DNA of 9,176 nt from an uncultured Lachnospiraceae bacterium. GTDB lineage: Bacteria; Bacillota; Clostridia; Lachnospirales; Lachnospiraceae. Made by a program: the position numbers and the translations under genes. This document shows, piece after piece, positions 1 through 6,731 of the stretch. The DNA lies in contig USKC01000107.1 of NCBI GenBank assembly GCA_900555195.1, forward strand, positions 1 to 9,176, given 5' to 3'. Position 1 is the first letter of the stretch; every line of letters starts with the position of its first letter. The notes under the pieces are model-generated. The model had not been told where the DNA came from and searched no databases. It saw only the letters and a list, made by a program, of their open reading frames with translations.

Positions 1-835
1 AACGCTTTATCTGTGCGCCACGCCCATTGGGAATCTGAAGGATATGACGCCCAGGGTGGTGGAAACGCTGAATGGTGTGGATCTGATTGCAGCAGAAGAT
101 ACGCGCAACAGCAGGAAACTGTTGAATTATTTTCAGATACACACACCGATGACAAGCTATCATGAATATAATAAGGTGGAAAAGGCGCGTGAACTGATCG
201 CACAGCTGGAGGCGGGAAAGGAGATTGCTTTGATCACCGATGCCGGGACGCCGGCGATCTCCGATCCGGGAGAGGTTTTGGTAAGAATGTGTCACGAGGC
301 AGGGCTTAAGGTGACCTCTCTGCCGGGACCGGCGGCCTGCATTACCGCTTTGACGTTGTCGGGGCTGGGAACCAGACGGTTTTGTTTTGAAGGATTTCTC
401 CCCTTTGAAGATAAAAAGGAATACAGGGCTGTCCTGGAAGAATTAAAAGAGGAGACGAGAACCATCATCCTCTATGAAGCGCCGCATCATCTGGTGCGCA
501 CGCTGAACGCTCTGTATGAGACGCTTGGGGAACGCAAGATTACCCTGTGCAGGGAACTGACCAAAAAGTTTGAAACCGTATTTCCCACCACGCTTCAGGG
601 CGCAATCGCCTATTATGAGACACAGGAACCCCGCGGAGAATATGTGCTCGTTCTGGAAGGAAAGAGCCGTGAGGAAAAAAAGCGGGAAAAGGAAGCCGCG
701 TTTGAGGAACTGTCCATTGAGGAGCACATGCTTCTCTATACGAAGCAGGGAATGGATAAAAAAGAAGCCATGAGATGTGTGGCGAAGGATCGGGGCATCA
801 GCAGACGGGAAGTATATCAGGCGCTGCAGGTATGA
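1..835 (+). CDS. rsmI: 16S rRNA (cytidine-1402-2'-O)-methyltransferase RsmI, 5' end cut off by the window
   Basis: RsmI uses SAM to methylate the 2'-OH of C1402 in the decoding centre of 16S rRNA. The reading frame is open from the first base (first full codon at position 2) and starts T-L-Y-L-C-A-T-P-I-G-N-L-K-D, the conserved N-terminal strand and loop of the family. The real start therefore lies only a few codons upstream, and the internal ATG at 44 is not the start. Further family motifs follow in order: AAEDTR, ITDAGTPAISDPG, SLPGPAACITAL, FEGFLP, YEAPHHLVRTL, CRELTKKFE and GEYVLVLEG. About 277 residues are visible, close to the usual 280-290. The last 50 residues are charged and end in a small helical region (GISRREVYQAL) typical of the family C-terminus. 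It reads toward the fatty acid cluster with only 16 nt between its stop and the acpP -35 box, and no terminator is visible there, so some read-through is possible. No functional link to lipid synthesis is implied. Confidence 0.95.
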   Translation, partial: TLYLCATPIGNLKDMTPRVVETLNGVDLIAAEDTRNSRKLLNYFQIHTPMTSYHEYNKVEKARELIAQLEAGKEIALITDAGTPAISDPGEVLVRMCHEAGLKVTSLPGPAACITALTLSGLGTRRFCFEGFLPFEDKKEYRAVLEELKEETRTIILYEAPHHLVRTLNALYETLGERKITLCRELTKKFETVFPTTLQGAIAYYETQEPRGEYVLVLEGKSREEKKREKEAAFEELSIEEHMLLYTKQGMDKKEAMRCVAKDRGISRREVYQALQV

Positions 836-851
836 ATTTCAAAAGAAGAGG

Positions 852-880
852 TTGACAAACAAAGGGATAGCGCATATACT
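852..880 (+). promoter_or_regulatory. Sigma-A promoter of acpP-fabK
   Basis: A consensus -35 box TTGACA (852-857) is followed by a 17-nt spacer and a -10 box TATACT (875-880). This is a near-ideal housekeeping promoter. Transcription would start around 886-888, leaving a leader of about 40 nt before the acpP start codon. The last base of the -10 box and the predicted start point fall inside a TTTGA-GTG-TCAAA palindrome, so a bound repressor would block it directly. Confidence 0.85.
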
Positions 881-894
881 TTGAGTGTCAAACT
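878..894 (+). promoter_or_regulatory. FabT-like operator over the acpP promoter -10/start site
   Basis: The sequence ACTTTGAGTGTCAAACT is a palindrome with perfect 5-nt arms TTTGA (880-884) and TCAAA (888-892) around GTG. The outermost A/T pair (878/894) also matches. This is the A-n-TTTGA-nnn-TCAAA-n-T form of the operator bound by FabT, the MarR-family, acyl-ACP-responsive repressor of the streptococcal fab genes. The position over the -10 box and start point fits repression. A second copy precedes fabD. No fabT gene is visible in the window, so the identity of the binding protein is an inference. Confidence 0.7.
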
Positions 895-925
895 TTCTTA
901 TAAAAACAAAAAAGGAGATATTAAA

Positions 926-1159
926 ATGTTGGAGAAAGTTATTGAAATCATTCAGGAACAGTTGAATCTGGAAGGTGTTGAGATCACGGAAGATTCTTCC
1001 TTTAAGGATGATCTGGGAGCGGATTCTTTGGATCTCTTTGAACTGGTTATGGCTGTGGAAGAGGAGTACGGCGTGGAGATTCCTGCTGAAGAGCTTGAAA
1101 AGCTGACGACTGTAGGCTCTGTGGTGGAATATCTGAAGGCCCAGGGTATTGAAGCATAA
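926..1159 (+). CDS. acpP: Acyl carrier protein AcpP
   Basis: Small acidic carrier that holds growing acyl chains as thioesters on 4'-phosphopantetheine and shuttles them between the Fab enzymes in the cytoplasm. The 77-residue product has the normal ACP length. It carries the attachment motif [10 protein letters not shown], with Ser34 as the modified serine, and the acidic helix II that docks partner enzymes. The start is the ATG at 926, preceded by AGGAG at 913-917 with an 8-nt spacer. An in-frame TTG further upstream (881) overlaps the promoter and operator and cannot be the start. The stop codon TAA overlaps the fabK ATG by one base (TAATG), so the two genes are probably translationally coupled. 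Expression should follow the consensus promoter and FabT-like operator just upstream. Confidence 0.97.
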   Translation: MLEKVIEIIQEQLNLEGVEITEDSSFKDDLGADSLDLFELVMAVEEEYGVEIPAEELEKLTTVGSVVEYLKAQGIEA

Positions 1160-2085
1160 TGAAAACGGCGTTAACAGAGCTTATCGGAATTGAATATCCG
1201 GTGATCCAGGGCGGCATGGCCTGGGTGGCGGAATATCATCTGGCGGCAGCTGTATCTGAAGCAGGCGGCCTGGGACTGATCGGTGCTGCCAGCGCGCCGC
1301 CTGAAGTGGTGCGGGAGCAGATTCGTGAGGCCAAGAAGCTGACGGACAAACCCATCGGTGTCAATATCATGTTGCTGAATCCCAATGCGGACGAGGTGGC
1401 AAAAGTGGTCGTGGAAGAGGGCGTGAAGGTGGTTACCACTGGCGCCGGAAGCCCGGCAAAACACATGGAACAGTGGAAAAAGGCCGGTGTAAAGGTGATC
1501 CCTGTGGTCGCCAGTGTGGCCATGGCCAAGATGATGGAACGTGCCGGAGCGGATGCTGTTGTTGCGGAAGGCATGGAAAGCGGCGGACACATTGGTTCCG
1601 CTACGACGATGACCCTGGTTCCGCAGGTGGTGGATGCTGTGAATATCCCCGTCATAGCTGCGGGCGGAATTGCGGACGGAAGAGGTTTCGCAGCGGCATT
1701 CATGCTGGGAGCACAAGGCGTCCAGATGGGAACCCGGTTCGTGGTGGCGAAGGAATCCATCGTGCACGAAAATTATAAACAGAAAGTGATCAAAGCCAGG
1801 GATATCGATTCTGAAGTGACCGGAATGAGCACGGGCCATCCTGTGCGTCAGATCCGCAATAAGATGACAAGAGAATATCTGAAGCTGGAGCGTGAAGGCG
1901 CATCCTTTGAAGAATTGGAATATCTGACGCTCGGTTCTTTGAGAAAAGCGGTGATCGACGGAGACGTGGTAAACGGAACCGTGATGGCTGGTCAGTGTGC
2001 GGGATTGGTCACGCAGGAACAGACCTGCCGTGAAATTATTCAGGAAGTGGTGCGCGACGGCTGTGCCCTTCTGAATCGCGAATAA
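1159..2085 (+). CDS. fabK: Enoyl-ACP reductase II (FabK), FMN-dependent
   Basis: FabK catalyses the last reduction of each elongation cycle, trans-2-enoyl-ACP to acyl-ACP, with FMN and NAD(P)H. It is the triclosan-insensitive alternative to FabI. The 308-residue product is a TIM-barrel of the nitronate monooxygenase/FabK family. Visible motifs are YPVIQGGMAWV near the N-terminus (FMN site), GVNIMLLNP, VTTGAGSP, AEGMESGGHIG with His144 (the same number as the catalytic His of pneumococcal FabK), VIAAGGIADGRG and QMGTRFVVAKES (phosphate-binding part). The stretch from AEGMESGGHIG through KARDID follows the pneumococcal protein as I remember it, which favours true FabK over a generic nitronate monooxygenase. 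The ATG overlaps the acpP stop and lacks a strong ribosome binding site of its own, so coupled translation is likely. An intrinsic terminator follows, making acpP-fabK a two-gene unit. No fabI or fabL is in the window. Confidence 0.93.
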   Translation: MKTALTELIGIEYPVIQGGMAWVAEYHLAAAVSEAGGLGLIGAASAPPEVVREQIREAKKLTDKPIGVNIMLLNPNADEVAKVVVEEGVKVVTTGAGSPAKHMEQWKKAGVKVIPVVASVAMAKMMERAGADAVVAEGMESGGHIGSATTMTLVPQVVDAVNIPVIAAGGIADGRGFAAAFMLGAQGVQMGTRFVVAKESIVHENYKQKVIKARDIDSEVTGMSTGHPVRQIRNKMTREYLKLEREGASFEELEYLTLGSLRKAVIDGDVVNGTVMAGQCAGLVTQEQTCREIIQEVVRDGCALLNRE

Positions 2086-2116
2086 GCCTATAAGACCGAT
2101 TTTTTACAATATATGG

Positions 2117-2143
2117 AAAAAAGGGGCAGAATGTCCCTTTTTT
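2117..2143 (+). terminator. Intrinsic terminator between fabK and fabD
   Basis: A hairpin with left arm 2117-2128 and right arm 2132-2143 pairs six A's and the segment GGGGCA with TGTCCC and a run of T's, around a GAA loop; one pair is G-U. The right arm runs straight into a T tract (2138-2144). The A tract on the left makes it potentially bidirectional. It lies 31 nt after the fabK stop and just before the fabD operator, so it separates acpP-fabK from fabDGFZ-fabH. It could end transcription completely or act as a partial attenuator. Confidence 0.8.
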
Positions 2144-2154
2144 TACAGGCAAAT

Positions 2155-2171
2155 AGTTTGAATTTCAAAAT
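2155..2171 (+). promoter_or_regulatory. FabT-like operator upstream of fabD
   Basis: AGTTTGAATTTCAAAAT has perfect TTTGA (2157-2161) and TCAAA (2165-2169) arms around ATT and the flanking A/T pair of the FabT consensus. It has the same spacing and arms as the site at acpP. It lies immediately after the terminator and overlaps the proposed -35 box of the fabD promoter, which suggests both transcription units answer to one lipid-sensing repressor. Confidence 0.65.
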
Positions 2172-2185
2172 AAAGACGGTATACG
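2158..2185 (+). promoter_or_regulatory. Probable promoter of fabD-fabG-fabF-fabZ-fabK2-fabH
   Basis: A -35-like TTGAAT (2158-2163) and a -10-like TATACG (2180-2185) are separated by 16 nt, each matching consensus in four of six positions. The boxes are weaker than those at acpP. The location, between a terminator and the fabD ribosome binding site and overlapped by a FabT-like palindrome, supports it. A TTTACA at 2142-2147 has no good -10 partner. Confidence 0.5.
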
Positions 2186-2204
2186 ACGTTTAATGGGAGG
2201 TAAG

Positions 2205-3110
2205 ATGGGAAAGACAGCATTTATTTTCCCCGGTCAGGGTTCACAGTATGTGGGAATGGGAAAGGACTTCTATGACGGATTCCAGGTATGCAGGCAGATT
2301 TTTGATATAGCTGGAAACAGCGCCGGGCTGGATGTGGCAGCGCTGTGTTTTGAAGAAAATGAACAGATCCATATTACGGAATACACGCAGATCGCCATGC
2401 TCACCGTGGAGGTGGCCCTTATGAAAGTGCTTGAAGAAAGAGGGCTGCATGCGGACGTGGCAGCGGGTCTAAGCCTTGGAGAATACGGCGCGCTGGCTGT
2501 GGCGGACGTGATGAGCCTGGAAGATCTGTTCCGCTGTGTGCGTAAGAGAGGGATCTATATGCAGGAAGCGGTGCCCACCGGAGGCGCTATGACGGCGATC
2601 CTCGGGCTGGACGGCGATACGATCGCCCGTATCTGCGAAGAGGCGGATGGGGAAGTATCCGTAGCGAATTATAATTGTCCCGGGCAGACGGTGATCACAG
2701 GGGAGAAGGCCGCCGTGGACGCGGCTGCCGAGAAGCTGAAAGAGGCCGGCGCGAAGAGATGCGTTCCCTTGAAGGTGAGCGGCCCCTTCCATTCCCCTAT
2801 GCTGCGGGATGCGGGAAGAAGGCTGGGTGAAGAATTGGAGACCATATCCATTCGGGGAATCGCAACGCCCTATTTGTCCAATGTGACGGCGGACTATGTG
2901 ACCGACGCTTCCGCAGTGAAGGAACTGCTCATCCGCCAGGTATCCTCTCCGGTGAGGTGGCAGCAGTGCGTGGAACGCATGATTGCGGACGGTGTGGATA
3001 CATTTATAGAGATCGGGCCGGGAAAAACCTTGTCCGGATTTATGCGGAAAATCAACAGGGATGTAACGGTTAAGAACGTGGAGCGCACAGAGGACCTGGA
3101 GAAACTGTAA
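2205..3110 (+). CDS. fabD: Malonyl-CoA:ACP transacylase FabD
   Basis: FabD moves the malonyl group from CoA to ACP, giving the extender unit for FabH and FabF. The 301-residue product has the family layout: FPGQGSQYVGMG at residues 8-19 (oxyanion loop), nucleophile elbow GLSLGEYGAL with Ser90, Arg115 in RKRGIYMQEAVP (binds the malonyl carboxylate), the small ferredoxin-like insertion around residues 128-190, catalytic His196 in GPFHSPML, and the C-terminal EIGPGKTLSGF. The start at 2205 is preferred because GGGAGG (2195-2200) precedes it, with a short 4-nt spacing. The in-frame ATG at 2193 has no ribosome binding site and would only add MGGK. It is the first gene of the second fab transcription unit, 32 nt before fabG. 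Confidence 0.95.
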   Translation: MGKTAFIFPGQGSQYVGMGKDFYDGFQVCRQIFDIAGNSAGLDVAALCFEENEQIHITEYTQIAMLTVEVALMKVLEERGLHADVAAGLSLGEYGALAVADVMSLEDLFRCVRKRGIYMQEAVPTGGAMTAILGLDGDTIARICEEADGEVSVANYNCPGQTVITGEKAAVDAAAEKLKEAGAKRCVPLKVSGPFHSPMLRDAGRRLGEELETISIRGIATPYLSNVTADYVTDASAVKELLIRQVSSPVRWQQCVERMIADGVDTFIEIGPGKTLSGFMRKINRDVTVKNVERTEDLEKL

Positions 3111-3142
3111 ATGCGCTGGCACGCTTCGGAATGGAGGAAAAG

Positions 3143-3883
3143 ATGCTGGAAGGAAAAGTGGCGTTGGTAACGGGAGCCGGAAGAGGGATCGGGCGTCAGA
3201 TCGCGCTGACTCTGGCGGAGAGAGGCGCGGACGTTATCATCAATTATAATGGGAGCAGGCAGCAGGCGGAGGAGACCGCAGAAAGAATCCGCGAGATGGG
3301 ACGCCGTGCCGAGATCCTGCAGTGCTCTGTGGCAGATTATGATGCCTGCGGGCAGATGGTCAAAGAAGCGCTGGAGCTGTTCGGGCATGTGGACATTCTG
3401 GTGAACAATGCCGGGATCACCAGGGATAATCTGGTGGCAGGGATGAAGGAGAGCGATTTTGATGAAGTGATCGCCACGAACCTGAAAGGAACGTTTAATA
3501 CCATACGCCATCTGTACAGGAATTTCCTGAAGCTGCGCGGCGGACGGATCATTAATCTGTCTTCTGTATCGGGCGTGCTCGGCAATGCAGGGCAGGCGAA
3601 CTATGCGGCCAGCAAGGCGGGCGTGATCGGGCTGACCAAGAGCGTGGCGAAAGAGCTGGCCGGAAGAAATGTGACGGTGAATGCGGTGGCCCCCGGCTAT
3701 ATCACGACGGATATGACGGCGGCTATGCCGGAAGAGGCGAGGAAACAGATTCTTTCTCAGATACCCCTTAAGCGGGAAGGAAAGCCGGAAGATGTGGCTG
3801 AAGTGGTGGCATTTCTCGCGGATGAAGGAGCGGCCTATATTACAGGGCAGGTAATCAGCGTGGATGGCGGGATGGCAATCTGA
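3143..3883 (+). CDS. fabG: 3-oxoacyl-ACP reductase FabG
   Basis: FabG reduces 3-oxoacyl-ACP to (3R)-hydroxyacyl-ACP with NADPH. The 246-residue product is a classical short-chain dehydrogenase/reductase: Rossmann motif TGAGRGIG at residues 10-17, NNAG at 88-91, Asn113, and the catalytic Ser141, Tyr154 and Lys158 (YAASK). The PG motif (VAPGYITTDM) and the C-terminal GQVISVDGGMAI are typical of FabG. The start at 3143 is chosen because GGAGG (3133-3137) lies 5 nt upstream and gives the E. coli-like N-terminus MLEGKVALVTG. The in-frame ATG at 3131 overlaps that ribosome binding site. Its place between fabD and fabF is the common Firmicute order and excludes an unrelated SDR with reasonable certainty. 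Confidence 0.95.
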   Translation: MLEGKVALVTGAGRGIGRQIALTLAERGADVIINYNGSRQQAEETAERIREMGRRAEILQCSVADYDACGQMVKEALELFGHVDILVNNAGITRDNLVAGMKESDFDEVIATNLKGTFNTIRHLYRNFLKLRGGRIINLSSVSGVLGNAGQANYAASKAGVIGLTKSVAKELAGRNVTVNAVAPGYITTDMTAAMPEEARKQILSQIPLKREGKPEDVAEVVAFLADEGAAYITGQVISVDGGMAI

Positions 3884-3934
3884 GCGGGCTGAGAGGAAAT
3901 GACAAGGATGTCAAAGAGGAAGGAAAGGTGCGAG

Positions 3935-5170
3935 ATGAGTAGAAGAGTGGTAGTGACAGGAATGGGCGCGATTACGCCGATCGGGCTTACCGTGGAAGAG
4001 TTCTGGGAGAGCGTGAAGGAACAAAGGATTGGATTTGGCCCCATTACCAAGTTTGATGCATCTGAATATAAATGCAAATTGGCCGCTGAAGTGAAGGGAT
4101 TTGACGCCAAACAGTACATGGATCCGAAAGCTGCAAAGCGCATGGAGGCGTTCTGCCAGTATGCGGTGGCTGCGGCAAAGGAAGCCATGGAAGATGCCGG
4201 GCTGGATATGGAAAAAGAAGATCCCTGGCGCGTCGGCGTTGCGGTCGGCTCCGGGATCGGTTCCCTGCAGGCGATGGAGAGGGAGCATAAGAAGCTGCTG
4301 GAAAAAGGGCCGAACCGGGTGAATCCATTCCTGGTGCCTTTGATGATCAGCAATATGGCTTCCGGCAATGTATCGATCCAGTTTGGGCTGAAGGGAAAGA
4401 GCATCAATGTGGTGACAGCCTGTGCCACAGGAACCAACTGCATCGGGGAAGCGATGCGCAGCATTCAGCACGGCGAAGCGGATGTGATGGTAGCCGGAGG
4501 TTCGGAAGGAAGCATAACTCCCATAGGGATATCGGGATTTACGGCGCTTACAGCGCTCAGCAGCAGTGAAGATCCGGCCAGATGTTCCATCCCTTTTGAT
4601 AAGGAAAGAAACGGCTTTGTCATGGGAGAGGGTGCAGGAATCGTCATACTCGAAGAACTGGAGCACGCCAAGGCGCGCGGAGCGAAGATTTATGCGGAAC
4701 TGGTGGGATACGGCTGCAGTTCAGATGCTTTTCATATCACTTCTCCGGCAGAAGATGGATCCGGGGCGGCAAAGGCCATGGAAAATGCGGTGCAGGATGC
4801 GGGCATAGCCCTGGAGGACATTACCTATATCAATGCGCACGGAACCAGCACGCAGCTGAATGATCTGTTTGAGACCCGGGCGATCAAGCTGGCGTTTGGA
4901 GAGCACGCGAAGAAGATCCATATCAATTCCACCAAGTCCATGATCGGGCACCTTCTGGGGGCGGCCGGAGCGGTGGAGTTCATCACCTGTGTAAAAGAAT
5001 TGCAGGAAAATTACCTTCATGCTACAGTAGGCTTACAGGTGCCGGATGAGGAATGCGACTTGGATTACTGCAAAGAACCTGTGGAGGAGGAGACAATGTA
5101 TGCGCTCTCCAATTCCCTGGGATTTGGAGGCCACAACGCAAGCCTGCTGGTAAAAAAATATACGGATTAA
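3935..5170 (+). CDS. fabF: 3-oxoacyl-ACP synthase II FabF
   Basis: FabF is the condensing enzyme that extends acyl-ACP by two carbons from malonyl-ACP with loss of CO2. The 411-residue product matches the usual length (E. coli 413) and has the thiolase-fold triad: Cys163 in [15 protein letters not shown], His302 in NAHGTST and His339 in [15 protein letters not shown], with Lys334. The Gly-rich end [13 protein letters not shown] is intact. The start at 3935 follows AAAGGTG (3924-3930) and gives the standard [18 protein letters not shown]-terminus. The in-frame ATG at 3899 would add 12 atypical residues with a badly spaced GAGAGG. As the only KAS I/II-type gene in the window it probably carries all elongation rounds after FabH. 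Confidence 0.96.
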   Translation: MSRRVVVTGMGAITPIGLTVEEFWESVKEQRIGFGPITKFDASEYKCKLAAEVKGFDAKQYMDPKAAKRMEAFCQYAVAAAKEAMEDAGLDMEKEDPWRVGVAVGSGIGSLQAMEREHKKLLEKGPNRVNPFLVPLMISNMASGNVSIQFGLKGKSINVVTACATGTNCIGEAMRSIQHGEADVMVAGGSEGSITPIGISGFTALTALSSSEDPARCSIPFDKERNGFVMGEGAGIVILEELEHAKARGAKIYAELVGYGCSSDAFHITSPAEDGSGAAKAMENAVQDAGIALEDITYINAHGTSTQLNDLFETRAIKLAFGEHAKKIHINSTKSMIGHLLGAAGAVEFITCVKELQENYLHATVGLQVPDEECDLDYCKEPVEEETMYALSNSLGFGGHNASLLVKKYTD

Positions 5171-5183
5171 GGAGGAATTTTCC

Positions 5184-5624
5184 ATGGCCCTTACCACGAA
5201 ACAGATTATGGAAATCATACCGCACAGGCAGCCCATGCTTCTGATCGATACGATTGAAGAACTGGAGCCGGGAAAACGAGCGGTGGGGAAAAAGTGTGTC
5301 AGCTATAACGAGCCCTATTTTGCAGGGCACTTTCCGCAGGAACCGGTGATGCCGGGCGTCCTGATTCTGGAAGCGCTGGCACAGACCGGAGCGGTTGCGA
5401 TCCTGAGCCTGCCGGAGAACAAGGGGAAATTGGCTCTTTTCGGCGGGATTGATCAGGCGCGCTTTAAAGGAAAGGTGACGCCGGGGGATGTGCTGATGCT
5501 GGAGACCGAGATCATTAAGGCAAAAGGCCCGGTCGGCGTAGGCAGCGCGAAGGCGACTGTGAACGGCAAATTGGTGGCAAAAGCAGAATTGACCTTCGTG
5601 GTGAGCGACCCGGAAAAGGCTTGA
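5184..5624 (+). CDS. fabZ: (3R)-hydroxyacyl-ACP dehydratase FabZ
   Basis: FabZ dehydrates (3R)-hydroxyacyl-ACP to trans-2-enoyl-ACP, the substrate of FabK. The 146-residue hotdog-fold product carries [11 protein letters not shown] at residues 12-22 and [20 protein letters not shown] with catalytic His49 and Glu63. A Glu in place of Asp at the second position fits FabZ rather than FabA. The start ATG at 5184 has a strong GGAGG (5171-5175) 8 nt upstream, and fabF ends 13 nt before. In streptococci accB lies between fabF and fabZ; here it is absent. A FabM- or FabN-like isomerase for unsaturated fatty acids is not visible in the window. Confidence 0.95.
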   Translation: MALTTKQIMEIIPHRQPMLLIDTIEELEPGKRAVGKKCVSYNEPYFAGHFPQEPVMPGVLILEALAQTGAVAILSLPENKGKLALFGGIDQARFKGKVTPGDVLMLETEIIKAKGPVGVGSAKATVNGKLVAKAELTFVVSDPEKA

Positions 5625-5628
5625 TGCG

Positions 5629-6717
5629 ATGAAGATAGATCCTTTACAAATCGGTGACTTGACGGCACGCATTCCCGTGGTTCAGGGCGGGATGGGTGTT
5701 GGAATCAGTCTGTCCGGCCTGGCGGGAGCAGTGGCGGCACAGGGGGGAATCGGCGTACTGTCCTCCGCGCAGATCGGATATCGGGAGCCGGATTATGACC
5801 GGAACCCGCATGAAGCGAATCTGCGCGCCCTGGAGGAAGAAATCAGGAGGGCCAAAGAGAAGGCGCAGGGCGGCATAATCGGCGTAAATATTATGGTCGC
5901 TACCCGGGGATATGAAGAATATGTCCGCGCTGCGGTGAGAGCAGGAGCGGATCTGATTATCTCCGGGGCGGGTCTGCCCGTCACGCTACCGGAAGCGGCG
6001 ATAACGGCAGAACGGGAGCTGGAAGCGGAGGGCAGGATGGCGCAGCGGACGCTGCTTGCGCCTATCTGCTCCAGCCTGAAATCCGTTCAGGTGATTCTTA
6101 AATACTGGAAGAAAAAATACGGCCGGATCCCGGACCTGATTGTGGTGGAAGGCCCCCTGGCGGGCGGCCATCTGGGATTCGACGAAAAGCAGCTGGCGGA
6201 TATTGAAGGGCTTCACTTTGAAGAAGAAGCCCGCCGCATTCTGGAAGCTGTCCGGGCATACGGGAAGGCAGAGGGACGGATGATACCTGTCGTTATGGCT
6301 GGAGGGATCTATTCCTGTGCGGACGCGGAACCGTATTTTGAGATGGGATTTGCGGGTGTGCAGCTGGCCACCCGATTTGTGACCACCTGGGAGTGCGATG
6401 CGTCACAGGCCTATAAGGATGCATACCTGCGGGCGCGCAAGGAAGATATCGTGCTGACAAAGAGTCCGGTTGGAATGCCTGGGCGGGCAATCCGCAATGC
6501 GTTTTTGGAACGGGCAGCATCAGAGCGGATTCCACATGGCCCCTGCCATGGCTGCATTAAGACATGTACGCCCGCTGTGACCCCTTACTGTATTGCGGAA
6601 GCGCTCATCCGCGCGGTGAAGGGAGATGTGGAAAACGGCCTGCTGTTTTGCGGCAGCAATGCCTGGAGAGCGGAAAAGATGGAATATGTGAAAGAAATTA
6701 TGAAGGAATTCACATAG
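5629..6717 (+). CDS. FabK/nitronate monooxygenase-family flavoprotein with a C-terminal cysteine cluster
   Basis: A second FMN TIM-barrel protein of the FabK/NMO family, 362 residues. Family motifs are IPVVQGGMGVGISLSGLAGAV at the N-terminus (broken here as IPVVQGGMG and SLSGLAGAV), GVNIMVATRGYEE, IISGAGLPV, VEGPLAGGHLG with His181 at the catalytic His position of FabK, VVMAGGIYSC and GVQLATRFVTTWECDAS. It differs from the fabK at 1159 by a longer middle (residues 120-200) and by a C-terminal region with Cys306, Cys309, Cys313, Cys321 and Cys341 (C-x2-C-x3-C, then PYC and FCGSNAWR). The start follows AAAAGG (5614-5619) and lies 4 nt after the fabZ stop; fabH starts 14 nt after its end, so it is part of the operon. 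Plausible roles are a second enoyl-ACP reductase with different specificity, or a flavin oxidoreductase that detoxifies nitronates. The sequence alone does not decide. Confidence 0.8.
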   Translation: MKIDPLQIGDLTARIPVVQGGMGVGISLSGLAGAVAAQGGIGVLSSAQIGYREPDYDRNPHEANLRALEEEIRRAKEKAQGGIIGVNIMVATRGYEEYVRAAVRAGADLIISGAGLPVTLPEAAITAERELEAEGRMAQRTLLAPICSSLKSVQVILKYWKKKYGRIPDLIVVEGPLAGGHLGFDEKQLADIEGLHFEEEARRILEAVRAYGKAEGRMIPVVMAGGIYSCADAEPYFEMGFAGVQLATRFVTTWECDASQAYKDAYLRARKEDIVLTKSPVGMPGRAIRNAFLERAASERIPHGPCHGCIKTCTPAVTPYCIAEALIRAVKGDVENGLLFCGSNAWRAEKMEYVKEIMKEFT

Positions 6718-6731
6718 GAATGGAGGATAGG

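Noticed and set aside
881..925. Upstream in-frame TTG start for acpP adding 15 residues
   Set aside because: The TTG lies in the operator at the predicted transcription start, has no ribosome binding site, and the added residues are not ACP-like. The ATG at 926 has AGGAG at ideal distance.
1171..1839. Long minus-strand ORFs opposite fabK, fabD, fabG and fabF
   Set aside because: These are antisense open frames created by codon bias of well-supported genes. Their translations are Cys/His/Pro/Arg-rich without family motifs.
3899..3934. Upstream starts for fabF (3899), fabG (3131) and fabD (2193)
   Set aside because: Each lacks a properly spaced ribosome binding site and adds residues before the conserved family N-terminus. 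The downstream ATGs have usable ribosome binding sites.
6564..6731. Long N-terminal extension of fabH starting at 6564
   Set aside because: It lies inside the preceding FabK-like gene in another frame and adds a non-FabH sequence. The ATG at 6732 has GGAGG 5 nt upstream and gives the normal FabH length.
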